Source: Micropterix aruncella
Taxonomy: Eukaryota; Arthropoda; Insecta; Lepidoptera; Micropterigidae
DNA length: 64,000 bases
Direction: 5' to 3'
Assembly (NCBI GenBank): GCA_944548615.1
Contig: OX155971.1
Location: 23,766,782 to 23,830,781 of the forward strand
Positions 43,642 to 53,785 of the stretch are shown here, in pieces. The translations under genes and the position numbers were made by a program. The stretch's first letter is position 1. Every line of letters starts with the position of its first letter. The notes under the pieces are model-generated. The model did no database searches, was not told where the DNA came from, and worked only from the letters and a program-made list of their open reading frames with translations.

Positions 43642-43654
43642 TCACTCCCTTCGC
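43642..43654 (-). promoter_or_regulatory. Polypurine tract
   Basis: On the minus strand GCGAAGGGAGTGA directly precedes the 3' LTR, the expected place for plus-strand DNA priming. Confidence 0.7.
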
Positions 43655-43708
43655 AGTGACGAAGTCACGTATAGACTGTGAAAAATAATGAGAACATACG
43701 AAGAAAAA

Positions 43709-46700
43709 TCAGTTTTTGAAGCGAACTCTGGTCATTCTTCCATATCGAGTTCGTTGTCCATTTTCTGTTGTTTGCTGATTAGGTTTCTGTGCAATTATCT
43801 CTGTATTGTCTTCAGAAGCGAGCACGTAAGCAGGCTTGAGCCTATCAATGGATACTGTCTTTAGAATTCCATCAATGACGATTTCAAAATATTTATCTGT
43901 TCTTTTTCTGACCGGATATGGACCTTTATACGGGGCTTGCAGTGCTCTCTTGCCGCTTTCTCGTTTGATGAACACGTGACTTGCTGTTAGTAGATCAGAG
44001 TGAACGAAAGCAGTTGTTTTGCAGTGGTGTTTCAAATGACGCGGTCCTAGATTGTTAAAAGATCTTCGAAGCTGCGTCACGAAATCTTCAGGTTCAGTTA
44101 AAGTTTCTTGTCGGGGTGATAAAAATTCTCCCGGAAGGCGTATGGTTTGACCAAATACCATTTCCGCAGGAGATGCACCTAAATCCTCTTTGTATGCTGC
44201 ACGACATCCCATCAATACTACAGAGAGCATATCCGACCATCTATTAGTATCGTGGCAAGTAATCGCGGCTTTAAGCTGGCGGTGAAAACGCTCAACCATC
44301 CCATTTGCCTGTGGATGATACGCTGTCGTTCTAAAATGATCGATGCCGGTTATCTTACATAGAGCTTGAAAGAGATTTGCCTCGAATTGGCGTCCCTGAT
44401 CTGTTGTTATTCTCAGCGGAGTTCCGTAGCGAGCAATCCAACCTTCAAATAACTTGCGTGCAACTGTTGTAGCGGAGATGTCTCGTAGTGGGAATGCTTC
44501 AGGAAATCTAGAGAATCGGTCCACAATAGTGAGACAATACCTATATCCTCGAGAATGAGACAACGGTCCCACTATGTCGATATGGATGTGGTCGAATCGA
44601 GCACTAGGTGGTGCAAATGTTCCTATAGGGGAGTGCGTGTGTCGATTGATCTTGCAACTTTGACAAGCTGGACATTCTCGAACCCATTGCTTGACGTCTT
44701 TAGCCATTTTTGGCCAAACAAACTTTTCGGAGATAAGACGTGAAGAAGCTTTAGTACCTGGGTGAGAGAGAGAATGAATAGATTCAAACACATTCTTTCT
44801 GAAAGACTTGGGAACAAATGGACGAACAGAAGATGTACTGACATCGCAGTAAATTGTACAGGAACAAGTGGGAATTTGAATCTTCTTTAAAATGAGACTG
44901 TGCGAGTCTGATGATTCAAGTAGTTTCTTGAGGTCTTCATCAGTCTGCTGAGCTTGTCCAAGTGCGTCGAAGTCAATGTGTGGAGTAATTGCTTCAACTC
45001 TAGACAATGAATCTGCAACAATGTTCAAGCTTCCTGCAATATGTTGAATATCTGTAGTAAATTGACTTATGAAGTCCAGATGTCTGAATTGACGTGGTGT
45101 GCATTTGTCGGGCTTCTGCTTCAACGCGAAAGTTAGTGGCTTGTGATCAGTGAAGATTGTGAAACATCTTCCGTCCAACCAATGCCTGAAGTATTTGATA
45201 GCGTGATACATAGCGAGGAGTTCACGATCATAAGTACTGTACTTAATTTGTGCTGGTGATAGCTTTCGCGAAAAGAAACCGAGTGGCTGCCAACCGTTGT
45301 CAGTCATCTGCTTCAAGGCGCCTCCAATACCAACGTCACATGCATCGGTGAATAGCGCTAGATGAGCATTTTCTTCTGGGTGTATGAGCACAGTGGCTTT
45401 AATAAGAGCTTCCTTGCATCCTTCAAAGGCCTCGATCCGATCTGGAGTCCACTCTACGGGATGATTACCTTTTACACCACATTTTAGACAGTCATGTAGT
45501 CTCGCTTGGACGTTTGCAGCATTGGGAATAAATCTACGGTAAAAGTTTATTATCCCAAGAAACCGTCGTAATCCTTTAACTGTTGTCGGCCGAGGATAGT
45601 TCTTCACAGCGTCAACCCTAGTTGATAACGGTTTTACGCCTGAAGATGATATTTCATATCCCAGAAACTCAATGGTTGACTGGCCGAATTGGGATTTGTT
45701 CAGGTTGATGACGATCCCATATTCAGAGAGACGATTAAAAATAATGCGTAGATGTTCTAGGTGCTCTCCTTCATTTTTCGAGAATATTAAAATATCATCG
45801 ATATAGGGAAATATGAAGTGTAATCCTTTAGTGATGTCATCAATGAAACGCTGGAATGTTTGCGCCGCGTTGCTGAGGCCTGGTGTCATTTTAATCATTT
45901 CGAAGAGTCCAAATGGTGTAATAACAGCAGTTTTGGGCACATCTTCTTCAGCGATGGGAAGTTGATTGAAAGCGCGAACCAGGTCAATTTTGGAAAAAAT
46001 ACGACATCCAGAAAGGTTACCAGAAAAGTCTTCAATATTTCGGATGGGATATTTGTCCGGAATAGTACGAGTATTGAGTGCTCGATAGTCTCCGCACATT
46101 CTCCAGTCTCCATTTGGTTTGGGAACTAAGTGTAGAGGTGAAGCCCAAGGACTATTCGAACGCCTTGCTATTCCAGATTGAACCATGTCTTCAAATGCCT
46201 TTTTTGCAATGCACAACTTACTCGGTGCAAGACGACGAGCCTTGAAAGTAATAGGTGGGCCTGGCGTAGTTTGTATATGGTGCACAGTATTGTGTTTCAC
46301 TTCTCTGGTCATTGCTTCAGGTCTCGTAATCTCGGGGAATTGTGATAGCAATCCGTGGAAGGGAGTAGAAGTAGCGACAGTCTTGACATGTGGGAAAGGA
46401 TCTTGTCGAACATCTCCTTGACGAGAAAGGTTGGTCACGTTATCCAGCAGTCTACGATTGCGTAGGTCAACAATTAGTCCATAAAATGATAGGAAGTCAG
46501 CACCAATTATAGGCTTCGACACGTTGGCTATAGTAAAGTTCCAAGAGAAGTTACGACGTAATCCCAGATTGACTTGTATCCTGGTTGTTCCATAAGTATT
46601 AATAGGAGTACCGTTAGCAGCAAAAACTTCGTAGTCTGTAGGCTGTCTGCGTCCTTTTATTCTAGAAATTGGGTACACACATATGTCTGAGCCAGTGTCA

Positions 46701-46864
46701 ATTAAATAGGTTTCCTTGGTGATGCAATCGCTGATGAAGAGACGGGCGGTTGTAGGGAACGAATCATTTACCGCCTCTAATGACCCGTGGGCTGGTTTTC
46801 CTCGTAGTTGCATGGCTTGATGCATTTCTTCGCACGGTCTCCGAAGCGATGATGGTACCAGCAC
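43709..46864 (-). CDS. pol: Pol polyprotein: protease, reverse transcriptase, RNase H, integrase
   Basis: 1051 open codons in the -1 frame relative to gag. The listed start is GTG with no early ATG, so it is probably made as a Gag-Pol frameshift fusion. Protease has DTGSD at 56-60. RT spans about 235-410 with LVPKPNGDWRMCGDYRALN and FPYIDDILIF (YIDD 354-357). RNase H has FTDACD (D506), RELL (E548) and FTDHKPL (D573). Integrase has the HHCC finger (H697/H701, C731/C734), catalytic D763, D822 and E858, and a GPYPV motif near 981. It ends without a chromodomain. Every catalytic residue is intact and no frame is broken. It copies the element RNA into DNA and integrates it. Confidence 0.95.
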   Translation of the reverse strand: MLVPSSLRRPCEEMHQAMQLRGKPAHGSLEAVNDSFPTTARLFISDCITKETYLIDTGSDICVYPISRIKGRRQPTDYEVFAANGTPINTYGTTRIQVNLGLRRNFSWNFTIANVSKPIIGADFLSFYGLIVDLRNRRLLDNVTNLSRQGDVRQDPFPHVKTVATSTPFHGLLSQFPEITRPEAMTREVKHNTVHHIQTTPGPPITFKARRLAPSKLCIAKKAFEDMVQSGIARRSNSPWASPLHLVPKPNGDWRMCGDYRALNTRTIPDKYPIRNIEDFSGNLSGCRIFSKIDLVRAFNQLPIAEEDVPKTAVITPFGLFEMIKMTPGLSNAAQTFQRFIDDITKGLHFIFPYIDDILIFSKNEGEHLEHLRIIFNRLSEYGIVINLNKSQFGQSTIEFLGYEISSSGVKPLSTRVDAVKNYPRPTTVKGLRRFLGIINFYRRFIPNAANVQARLHDCLKCGVKGNHPVEWTPDRIEAFEGCKEALIKATVLIHPEENAHLALFTDACDVGIGGALKQMTDNGWQPLGFFSRKLSPAQIKYSTYDRELLAMYHAIKYFRHWLDGRCFTIFTDHKPLTFALKQKPDKCTPRQFRHLDFISQFTTDIQHIAGSLNIVADSLSRVEAITPHIDFDALGQAQQTDEDLKKLLESSDSHSLILKKIQIPTCSCTIYCDVSTSSVRPFVPKSFRKNVFESIHSLSHPGTKASSRLISEKFVWPKMAKDVKQWVRECPACQSCKINRHTHSPIGTFAPPSARFDHIHIDIVGPLSHSRGYRYCLTIVDRFSRFPEAFPLRDISATTVARKLFEGWIARYGTPLRITTDQGRQFEANLFQALCKITGIDHFRTTAYHPQANGMVERFHRQLKAAITCHDTNRWSDMLSVVLMGCRAAYKEDLGASPAEMVFGQTIRLPGEFLSPRQETLTEPEDFVTQLRRSFNNLGPRHLKHHCKTTAFVHSDLLTASHVFIKRESGKRALQAPYKGPYPVRKRTDKYFEIVIDGILKTVSIDRLKPAYVLASEDNTEIIAQKPNQQTTENGQRTRYGRMTRVRFKN

Positions 46865-47595
46865 TTTCCACTTTCTTGTCTGGATCTGGAACGGCTTCGG
46901 TTACGGTTTGAGTTCGGCGCCTGCATTTTACGATCAAGCTTGGTTGTTAAAGCAGCTACTTGTTTTGTTAAAGCTTCTAGTTTACATTCTAAAGCGGAAT
47001 GAGAAGCAGTAGCATTATCAGCTAAACGGGGATTTGATAGCGATGTAGCAGCGACATGTGTGCTTGGCGTTATTTCGTGAATTTTATCAGCTAATATGGC
47101 CAAATTATCGAGTGAGGTCTCCATCTGCGTAGCAAGTATAAGTTGTGTCTGAGTTGGAAGACGACCAATCCACAAAGTGCGCAATAAATTATCTGGAAAT
47201 GATTTACCCGACAGGTTTTTTAAATACCTCAAGAAGGTGGATGGTTTTCTGTCGCCCAGTTCTTCTTTTTCCAGTAAACGCCGCACCATCTCTTCTTGCG
47301 ATTCAGAGAAACGCGTAATGAGTGCCTGTTTTAATCCTGAATACGGGTTGTCGCTCGGAGGAGATGTTATCAAGTCTTTCACTTCTATAGCACTTTTCGT
47401 GTCTAAATGCGATATGGCGTAGTAAAACATTGTTTGCTCGCGTGTGATACCTGCTAGGTGTAGTTGAGCATCCAGCGTCGCGAACCACAAAGCCGGTTCA
47501 TCTGGCCAAAAGGGTGGAATTCGAACAGAAACTCGATCAACGTTTCTGCTAAATCCATCTTCTTCGCTTTTTCCAGCTGTATTTGGCGTCGTCAT
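46777..47595 (-). CDS. gag: Gag polyprotein of the LTR element
   Basis: The first ATG in the frame is at 47595 (MTTPNTAGKSEE), giving 272 residues; the open frame extends 20 codons further upstream without ATG. The order is a capsid-like region with IPPFWPDEPALWFATLD and LLEKEELGDRKPSTFL, a linker with a helical LECKLEALTKQVAALTTKL, a basic SRSRSR stretch, and a zinc knuckle CWYHHRFGDRAKKC-IKPC (C-x3-H-x8-C-x3-C) near the C-terminus. Gag packages the RNA into virus-like particles. The knuckle spacing is the CHCC form seen in CsRn1-type elements. Its end overlaps pol by about 88 bp. Confidence 0.9.
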   Translation of the reverse strand: MTTPNTAGKSEEDGFSRNVDRVSVRIPPFWPDEPALWFATLDAQLHLAGITREQTMFYYAISHLDTKSAIEVKDLITSPPSDNPYSGLKQALITRFSESQEEMVRRLLEKEELGDRKPSTFLRYLKNLSGKSFPDNLLRTLWIGRLPTQTQLILATQMETSLDNLAILADKIHEITPSTHVAATSLSNPRLADNATASHSALECKLEALTKQVAALTTKLDRKMQAPNSNRNRSRSRSRQESGKCWYHHRFGDRAKKCIKPCNYEENQPTGH

Positions 47596-47709
47596 GTCGT
47601 AGGTAGGTTGCGAATCCACCAGGTAATCGATAAGATGTCGAGTCGCTCGCAACACGTGCGGTATAAGGTATTCAACACGTTGTTTATGTTGTTATTATTT
47701 ACGATTATC

Positions 47710-47726
47710 TCACGTCGGCGTCACCA
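47710..47726 (-). promoter_or_regulatory. Primer binding site, tRNA-Trp type
   Basis: On the minus strand TGGTGACGCCGACGTGA follows the 5' LTR after one spacer base. It matches the 3' end of eukaryotic tRNA-Trp plus CCA (..TCACGTCGGGGTCACCA) at 16 of 17 positions, from memory of that tRNA. Confidence 0.8.
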
Positions 47727-47727
47727 C

Positions 47728-48025
47728 TTTGGTTATATTTGTGAGCGTCTGATAATAAAACCAATTAAACTCAGTACAACCGTAAAGAAATTATATATTG
47801 ACGTAAATAAAGCGTAAAGTGTAAAGCGGAGCGAGATAACAAAAATACCGTGGTTCCACTGTAACTTCATACAGGCGACTGGCGAACGTCGGACGCCGCC
47901 GAGTCCCTCTCCGTCGGGCCCGCGATCCACGCTCGTCGCGGGCGCAGGGGCGCGCGGGGGACGAGGAACTGGTAGCTTCACTACTGTTTATTATTTAATT
48001 TATTTAAGTGACTTGACGCACCATA
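47728..48025 (-). repeat. 5' LTR
   Basis: 298 bp. On the minus strand it begins TATGGTGCGTCAAGTC and ends ATATAACCAAA. A GC-rich block (47880-47965) contrasts with AT-rich ends. The 82-codon frame across it is an artefact repeated in both LTRs. Confidence 0.93.
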
Positions 48026-48360
48026 GTCAGTTTGACGAATGGACGAATGACGAATTTCATAGTCGTCGGTTTGACGAATGACGAATCTAACTAATTTGAT
48101 AATTAGCATTTTTGAGCGGTTTATACTTGATATCAAAGAAAACAATTACTTTTTAAACACTAGTTCCTAATTTAATCATTGTAAACATGTGCCATAATGA
48201 TCTCCAAGACACATATGCCATTTTTAGATTTGTAATTTAATACATAAAAAGTAAATTAATTTTATTTTTGTTATAATTATCTTTAATTTATATTCTATAT
48301 TTCCTATAAATACAATAATCCTAAATAAATCCTATGATATTTTTTTTTATTAAAAAACAC
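48026..48360 (+). repeat. Right half of the repeat split by the LTR element
   Basis: It resumes with gtcagtttgacgaatgg and then matches 23590-23870 loosely (aagacacatatgccattt, ttataattatctttaattt, tataaata). A short tgacgaatgacgaat duplication follows the insertion site. Confidence 0.7.
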
Positions 48361-48441
48361 ATTTATAGATTGATTCTCAAATTTCGTCACCGAGAATTTA
48401 TTTATACCCGCGGCTTCGTTCGAGCTATGAATCGACCTTTT

Positions 48442-49128
48442 TAACCGATTTCAAAAAAGTAGGAGGTTAATCATTCGATTGTATCTTGTTTTAACGTTTT
48501 TTACCTCAGAACTCTGCTATTTACGAACCGATTTGGTTTTTTTTTATTCGAAAGAATATACTTACTTACAGATTGGTGCCATTTTTAGCAAAATCCTGTT
48601 CTGATGATGGGATCCATGAGAAACTGAGGGAACTCCTAAAACATTATCATACGAAAGTGAAAATTCATATGTTGTCTCAATTCCGATGACAATTGATTTA
48701 TTTTTATGCTAAGCATGACCTGATTTTATACCCTGGGTTGGCTCCCGACGAGGGAGCTCCTCAACTGTAAACAGCAAAGACCCCAAATTTTATATACTAA
48801 TTCAGTTAAGATAGCCCATTCTAACTTTTATCATGACATGGCTGCTGCACCTAGGGTTGGCTCCCAGGGAACTCCTCAACGGTCAACAGCATAGACACAA
48901 TATGTGGTTTATGTTTTATTGACGACAGCCCGTTCTAAGTTTCACCAAGGTCTGCGGCACCCAGGGTTGGCTTCCAACGAGGAAAGCCAACCCTGATGGT
49001 CAACAGGTCCTCAACGGTCAACAGCACATACATACAATTTTGTGTATACGCATTCAATGATGATAGCCCGTTCTAAGTATCACCATGTCATGGCTGCTGC
49101 ACTTATTAAAAAAATGGAGTCGGTTTTT
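48442..49128 (+). mobile_element. TIR element with internal minisatellite, four or so units
   Basis: It starts ttaaccgatttcaaaaaagtagg and ends atggagtcggtttttc. The left unique part matches 540-829. Minisatellite units begin at ccctgggttgg (48722), cctagggttgg (48850), cccagggttgg (48960) and a rearranged piece at 49000-49070 where a fragment is inserted (gaaagccaaccctgatgg). Non-coding. Confidence 0.78.
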
Positions 49129-49364
49129 CTTTTTGTTAAAATTTTGTCTATTATCGATTTTATAGTACCTAGTAATCTTCTTTATATCAAGATTCGTCTC
49201 CGAGAATTTAGTAATACCCGCTACTTCGTTCGAGCTGTCGATTTTACGATTTCCAAATCTCGAATCGGCGTCTTAATTTTCTTCTCAAGTTTCGTCTTCC
49301 AGAGGTTCGCCTTAGTTTTATCAGAGGCTTCGTTCGATCTCGGAATAGACCTTTTTAATTAAAT

Positions 49365-49680
49365 TATTATTCAGATGGATTCAGTCCTTGGCTATTTGCC
49401 GGGAAAGTCTTGGGGGTGACCCAACCGATTTCTGCCTCAGGATAATCCATAATTACTTGAGACAATCACTACCGGATGGGTGGGAAGAGGGGAGATTTAG
49501 TGAGGGGTTTGGGATGGTGGGGTAAGTTGGTGGGGAACGGGGGAAGTTACAGGGGGGTGGCCCGAGGGGGAAGTTGGGGTATAAAGGGAAGTTTGCAGTG
49601 GGTGGTAGGGGGGGGGGGGGGATTGCCTGCTTGCCGGAAAGTCTGGGAGTGACACAACCGATTTTGTTATGTAGGCTGAT
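49365..49680 (-). mobile_element. ctttcccggcaagtagcc family, full copy with G-rich core
   Basis: Opens attattcagatggattcagtcc, ttgccgggaaagtcttgggggtgac, continues cctcaggataatccataattacttgagacaatcacta, then a G-rich core 49475-49622 ending in a run of at least 13 G, and closes gcctgcttgccggaaagtctgggagtgacacaaccga. Parallel in layout to 40390-40735. Confidence 0.8.
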
Positions 49681-50254
49681 TACATGACCGAAATAACGCG
49701 GAGAGATAGAATTCCATATATTAGTCTATCTGATTATCATTTATATGCCTAATTACTCGTATTACCATTATTACGTATTGAATGAAACCTGTGTACCAAA
49801 TTAAAAAGTTGGTGTGGGTGGAATTAAAAAGTTGGGTGGACCAGCTGCAGGCGAAAACACGGTTCTACAAATAATGCATCGTCGTTTTCGACGTCCGATA
49901 AATAAAATTGTCTCCTGCTTGAACATCCCCGGCGAATGCGAAGAGGGAAATAGACAGGAAGACGAATTGCAGGGATGAATTTACGGCCCCAAATATTATT
50001 CTAGTTAGGCCATTCCGATGAATCAGCGACATGGCCAGCGCCGAAACCAATGCGGCCCTGCGAGTGCAAACGTCTCAAACTTTCCTACATAGGCAATAAA
50101 TTGACTAGGAAAGAAAAGACGACTTCATTACTCTTTTCCGGACGGCGAATTTTGACCATCGCCTGTGTTTCTGCCGCTCGCGTCAAAGGAGCTACACACG
50201 ATGCGTTCGCGTTGTGTCTTGACGTTAACTTTGCTGGTCCTTAGCGAGGAATGA
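49681..50254. other. Unassigned region with a GC-richer patch
   Basis: 49860-50245 is GC-richer than its flanks and open in several frames on both strands (for example 61 codons minus 50050-49865). No motif, splice pattern or second copy seen. It may be part of the LINE that follows. Confidence 0.4.
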
Positions 50255-50569
50255 TAATATCACCAATGCATGTATATTCGTGAAACAATGCCTAATACAT
50301 TTTTACAAGACCTTAGAGAAACGTTCCCGAAGCCAGCAGCAAAGACAACTAGAATGGCTGAAGGGACGAACTATGTAATTCCTCACGTACATACAACCTT
50401 TGCCCAAAGACAGTTGTATTTCATCGCCCCAAAAATTTTTAATACTTTAGAAGAGTCAGTAAAAAATGTTCAAAATATACACCAATTTAAGATAAAAGTA
50501 AAAAAATGGCTCCTTTACGAAGTAGGTCGTACAAAGACTGAAAATGAATTGAGTCATACAATAATTTAA
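50255..50569 (+). pseudogene. 5'-truncated LINE, RT C-terminal tail
   Basis: The frame 50270-50569 reads RQLYFIAPKIFNTLEESVKN and IHQFKIKVKKWLL, the usual end of Jockey/CR1-like reverse transcriptases (Y..P..WN.L...IK....FK..LK..L). The stop at 50567 is followed by a GT/GTAT simple-repeat tract. Only this last ~100 codons remain. Confidence 0.7.
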
Positions 50570-50571
50570 AA

Positions 50572-50645
50572 CATGTGTGTGTGTGTATTATTATATAAAT
50601 ATGTATGTATATATGTTTGTATGTGTATATGTGTATATATGTATG
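50572..50645. repeat. gt/gtat microsatellite
   Basis: gtgtgtgtgtgt then tatgtatgtatatatg and gtgtatatgtgtatatatg alternate directly after the LINE stop codon. Confidence 0.85.
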
Positions 50646-51494
50646 TTACTAACCCTTTATCATATATATTTGTATTAATATGTTTACTATTTTATGCCAT
50701 TTTATTTTTTAATTTTCAGTTATTTTCTTATATTTTATTACTTTATTCATTATCTTAGTGTTAGTATTGAAAGTAGTCTATTTGTCAGTACTACTCAAAC
50801 GTCAGTACTACTAAAAAAACAAAGGCTATATATTTCGTATGCTCAGATACAGGCTGTTCGGTCTAGTTGGGCATTCGTCTAGAATGATCGTATGGGATGT
50901 ATTCATTTTCCTATTACTTATATAAATAATTACAAATCATATCTGTACGATCTCACTGTTAACTCTATACCAAGTTGTAAGAAATAAATAAATAAATAAA
51001 TAAATAAAATTTAAGCCTCCTTTTGACATTTGAATTATACTTAAGGGAAAGTGTTTTAATCGCACTTCTGTGTGTCTATGTGTCTTTGACTCTGTGTGCC
51101 ATACATAGAGCGGCGAACGGTTTCGTGCAGCTTGGGCCACAAGATCCATTTTGTTCTCGGATCGGCTTAACTTACGATTCCGCTCCTATTCAAGCCTCCT
51201 TTTGCGAAAGGCTACCCCGGATAACACTCAGTTATTATTATAATTTTTATTAATATTATTGTTGCTCTTGTTATTTTTGGTATTTGCTTTAACTAAATTT
51301 ATTAATAATATATCTAATAAATTAATCAATTTATTATATAAGCAGATATATTATATAAGCAGTAATACGTTAGTACAATGCTATTTCATTATTAATATCG
51401 CATCTAGAATACCCAGTAAAGACCATTACCCTCCTTTTTTAAACTTTAGCGTATATAATATTTATAATATAGCGTATATATACAGAGTACATTC
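50646..51494. other. AT-rich intergenic DNA with aaat microsatellite
   Basis: (aaat)n at 50984-51008; cacttctgtgtgtctatgtg at 51063-51082 echoes 25090, an old repeat fragment. Otherwise nothing named. Confidence 0.45.
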
Positions 51495-52290
51495 AGCCAT
51501 GTCAGGGTGAAACTTGAAAGTTGCTATCATAATTGAATACATACACAAATTTTGGGTCTCTGCTGTTGACCGTTGGAGAGAGAACTCTTTTCGTCTTTAC
51601 GAATTTTCAAATTTTGTGTCTGCTATTGGCCGTTGAGGAGTTCCCTCGTCGGGAACCAATCCAGGGTACATCAACCATGTCATAGTGAAACTTGGAAGTT
51701 GCTATCATAAATGAATGCGTATACAAAATTGTGGGTCTCTGCTCTTGACTGTTGAGGAGGTCCCTCGTCGGGAGCCAACCCTGGGTGGACGAATTTCAAC
51801 CACAATCTTTTCAGCTCATGCCATATCCAAATGATGCCTGCATGCCAAATTTCAGCTCAATCGGATGAAGCGTCGTCGCCGGCGCTACATCCGATTGAGC
51901 ATTTCTTAGATAGGAAATTGAAATATAATATATATAGTTTGATAGTAATATAAGCGTAATATTATATTCACTAGAGCCGAGAAGCCGAGAAGCCGAGAAG
52001 CCGATAAGCCGAGGAGCCGAAAAGCCGAGAAGCCGAGAAGCCGAGAAGCCGAGAAGCCGAGAAGCCGAGAAGCCGATAAGCCGAGAAATCGATAAGTCGA
52101 TAAGTCAAAGACGATTTCGAATTCAATTTCGATTTCGATTTAATTTCTCGAGGGTTAAAGGGTAGCTCTAGGTTGGGGATGGGAGGGGGGGGGGGTGGTA
52201 GGATTTATGATAATAATATTCAGATGAATTAAGTTCCTGGCTACTTGACAGGAAAGTTTTGGGGTAACACAACCGATTTTTTAAGACACG
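51495..52290. mobile_element. Composite repeat related to 25070-25640, partly inverted
   Basis: 51495-51785 holds two to three minisatellite units in minus orientation. 51785-51900 holds the reverse of ccgattgagctgaaatttgg. 51974-52110 is a 9-bp tandem repeat. 52110-52160 is gatttcgatttcgattt..gagggttaaagggtagctc; 52170-52290 is the ctttcccggc-family end in reverse with a run of 10 G. The same modules occur at 25070-25640. Confidence 0.65.
51974..52110. repeat. gagaagccga microsatellite, 9-bp period
   Basis: About 14-15 units of gccgagaag with scattered changes (gataag, gaggag, gaaatc). The 9-bp unit is in frame with itself, so it would read as a 3-residue repeat, but no start or context suggests a gene. 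The sister at 25408-25475 has gaaaagtcg-like units. Confidence 0.85.
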
Positions 52291-53129
52291 GCTGCCATTA
52301 GACAAATTTTACTAGACTACTGGCTCGACACAGTCCTAAGCCTAGAGAGGCAGTATAATCCCCATGGGCCTGTACCTTTTTATATTAATAATTATTTAAG
52401 CACTTACCTAATTTCTACTCCACTACTAGTTTTAATCAATAGTTAGTAATTAATTAATTATATGTTATGAATAAATAAATGTACTCTATATACATTTTTT
52501 CGTTAAGCATGATTGTTAGCTAAATAAAACACAGCATTATTTAGATTAAATTTTCACGTATCGTGTATAATGTCCTGCTACTGGTATGTTAGTGACTGGT
52601 TTGCAAGGGTTGCATCATTAATCACCAAGAACCCTCGATATACCGACAAAACCCTCTGTTAAAGGCGCAGTCACGATTGACAAAACAGAAAGGTTTCTGT
52701 TGCTTACGAAGCCAATGATGTAATAAAATATAGAAAAGGTCAGGACAAGTAATCAGTAAAGTCTATTATATTTTATCAAATATTCTTGACTTTATTGCTA
52801 CAGTTAAAAAGGTTTTGAATGAATAGATCGAAGAGTTTACCTTGAATTATTCTAGATCGAAGAGTTTACCTTGAGTTTTACTAGATTCGAGGGTTTACCT
52901 TGAATTATTCTATAATAGCTTCGGAATAATAGGAGATTAACTATTTATTACAAAATCCGGTCTCGTGGCCTATAGTAGTTACGAAATATTCACTCAGTTG
53001 CAATAACGCAGTACACCGTGAGATTATTATCAAACTTGGATATATAATTGTAAGTCATAGTAATAGTCATTTATTCAAATTATATAATATACAACAAGAT
53101 TATTGAAATTGAAATCAGGAATTTATTTA
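52291..53129. other. AT-rich intergenic DNA
   Basis: A ~28-bp tandem motif, gatcgaagagtttaccttgaatt, is repeated three times between 52826 and 52910. No coding signal. Confidence 0.55.
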
Positions 53130-53545
53130 AATAATTGTAAAAGCTTTATACAAATTGCAAAACAGTTTGTCTCTTATAACTAACTAATATTAATCGGGCA
53201 TTCAATTTTTTTCTAAATTATGAAATGTCTTCAACCTGTTTCTAAGCACTTTAGTAATCAGCTTGGTCCAGTAATCAGACTTTAAATTTATGTAAGATAC
53301 ATATCTAATGTTAGATGGAAGCTGGTTCCTTAATCGGGCTGCATGAACTACAAAAGAGTAGGTGTAGATAAGATGAGTTATGAAGAGGGTTTTGAAAGAT
53401 AAGTTATGAAAGGAGGCCCTCCCTGCAGAACAGCAGGTGTGAGTTCAACCATATCTAATAAAGAAGTCCAACCATTGGATAACAGTGTTAGAGATTTCTA
53501 GAGAGCATAAGCGTTCCAGCAGCAGGTCAAAGTCAAGCGAGTTAA
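53130..53545 (-). pseudogene. LINE RT fragment with internal deletion
   Basis: On the minus strand the frame starts VAFNSLDFDLLLERLCSLEI, which is RT motif A (AFDSIDFDLLL..L) with the first catalytic Asp replaced by Asn, then WLDFFIRYG. It jumps directly to YSFVVHAARLRNQLPSNIR, the C-terminal tail. Motifs B to E including the catalytic DD box are missing, so an internal deletion of several hundred bp joined the two ends. Confidence 0.7.
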
Positions 53546-53556
53546 ATGCAACGATT

Positions 53557-53785
53557 TGACTACAACGGCGAACCCGTCACCTCAGAAAGTTTTAACGATA
53601 CTGATTGTTCTGTCTTCCGTGAGGTGAGTGTAGAATACTTAAAGGCGAAATAGTCCACTGTCTTGTTATTCCACTCGTCCAGCGGACCGTATGCAACCAG
53701 AGGGCCGACGCGGCGCCCTTACTTTCAGTTTCGGTCAGATTTCTCCGGCCTCCCTACTGGTTACCTCCTCTGCCTTACGACTCCC
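53557..53785 (-). repeat. Fragment of the GC-rich family abutting Penelope
   Basis: Begins tttgactacaacggcgaacccgtcacctcag and breaks off at ctgccttacgactccctacc, where Penelope sequence starts. It is an older-subfamily copy. Confidence 0.7.

Larger units (their letters stand above)
43344..48025 (-). mobile_element. Intact Ty3/gypsy LTR retrotransposon, CsRn1/Kabuki-like
   Basis: 4682 bp with two 298-bp LTRs that differ at one base (atttatg vs atttgtg). The target duplication is GTCAG (43339-43343 and 48026-48030). Reading minus: 5' LTR, primer site for tRNA-Trp, gag, pol in the -1 frame, purine tract, 3' LTR. There is no env and no chromodomain. The tRNA-Trp primer and a CHCC gag knuckle are hallmarks of the CsRn1 lineage (Kabuki in silkworm). 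All reading frames are uninterrupted, so the copy inserted recently and may be mobile. Confidence 0.93.

Noticed and set aside
44555..46421. Several plus-strand ORFs of 62-89 codons under the pol gene
   Set aside because: They are antisense shadows of the intact pol frame.
47733..47981. 82-codon ORF MKLPVPRPPRAPAP...
   Set aside because: It lies entirely within the 5' LTR and recurs in the 3' LTR (43355-43597); no independent gene is supported.
49865..50244. Candidate host exon in a GC-richer patch
   Set aside because: Open frames on both strands are short, no acceptor/donor pair gives a consistent frame, and no protein family came to mind.
51974..52110. CRISPR-like regular array
   Set aside because: The unit is 9 bp with no spacers; it is a simple tandem repeat in a eukaryotic sequence.
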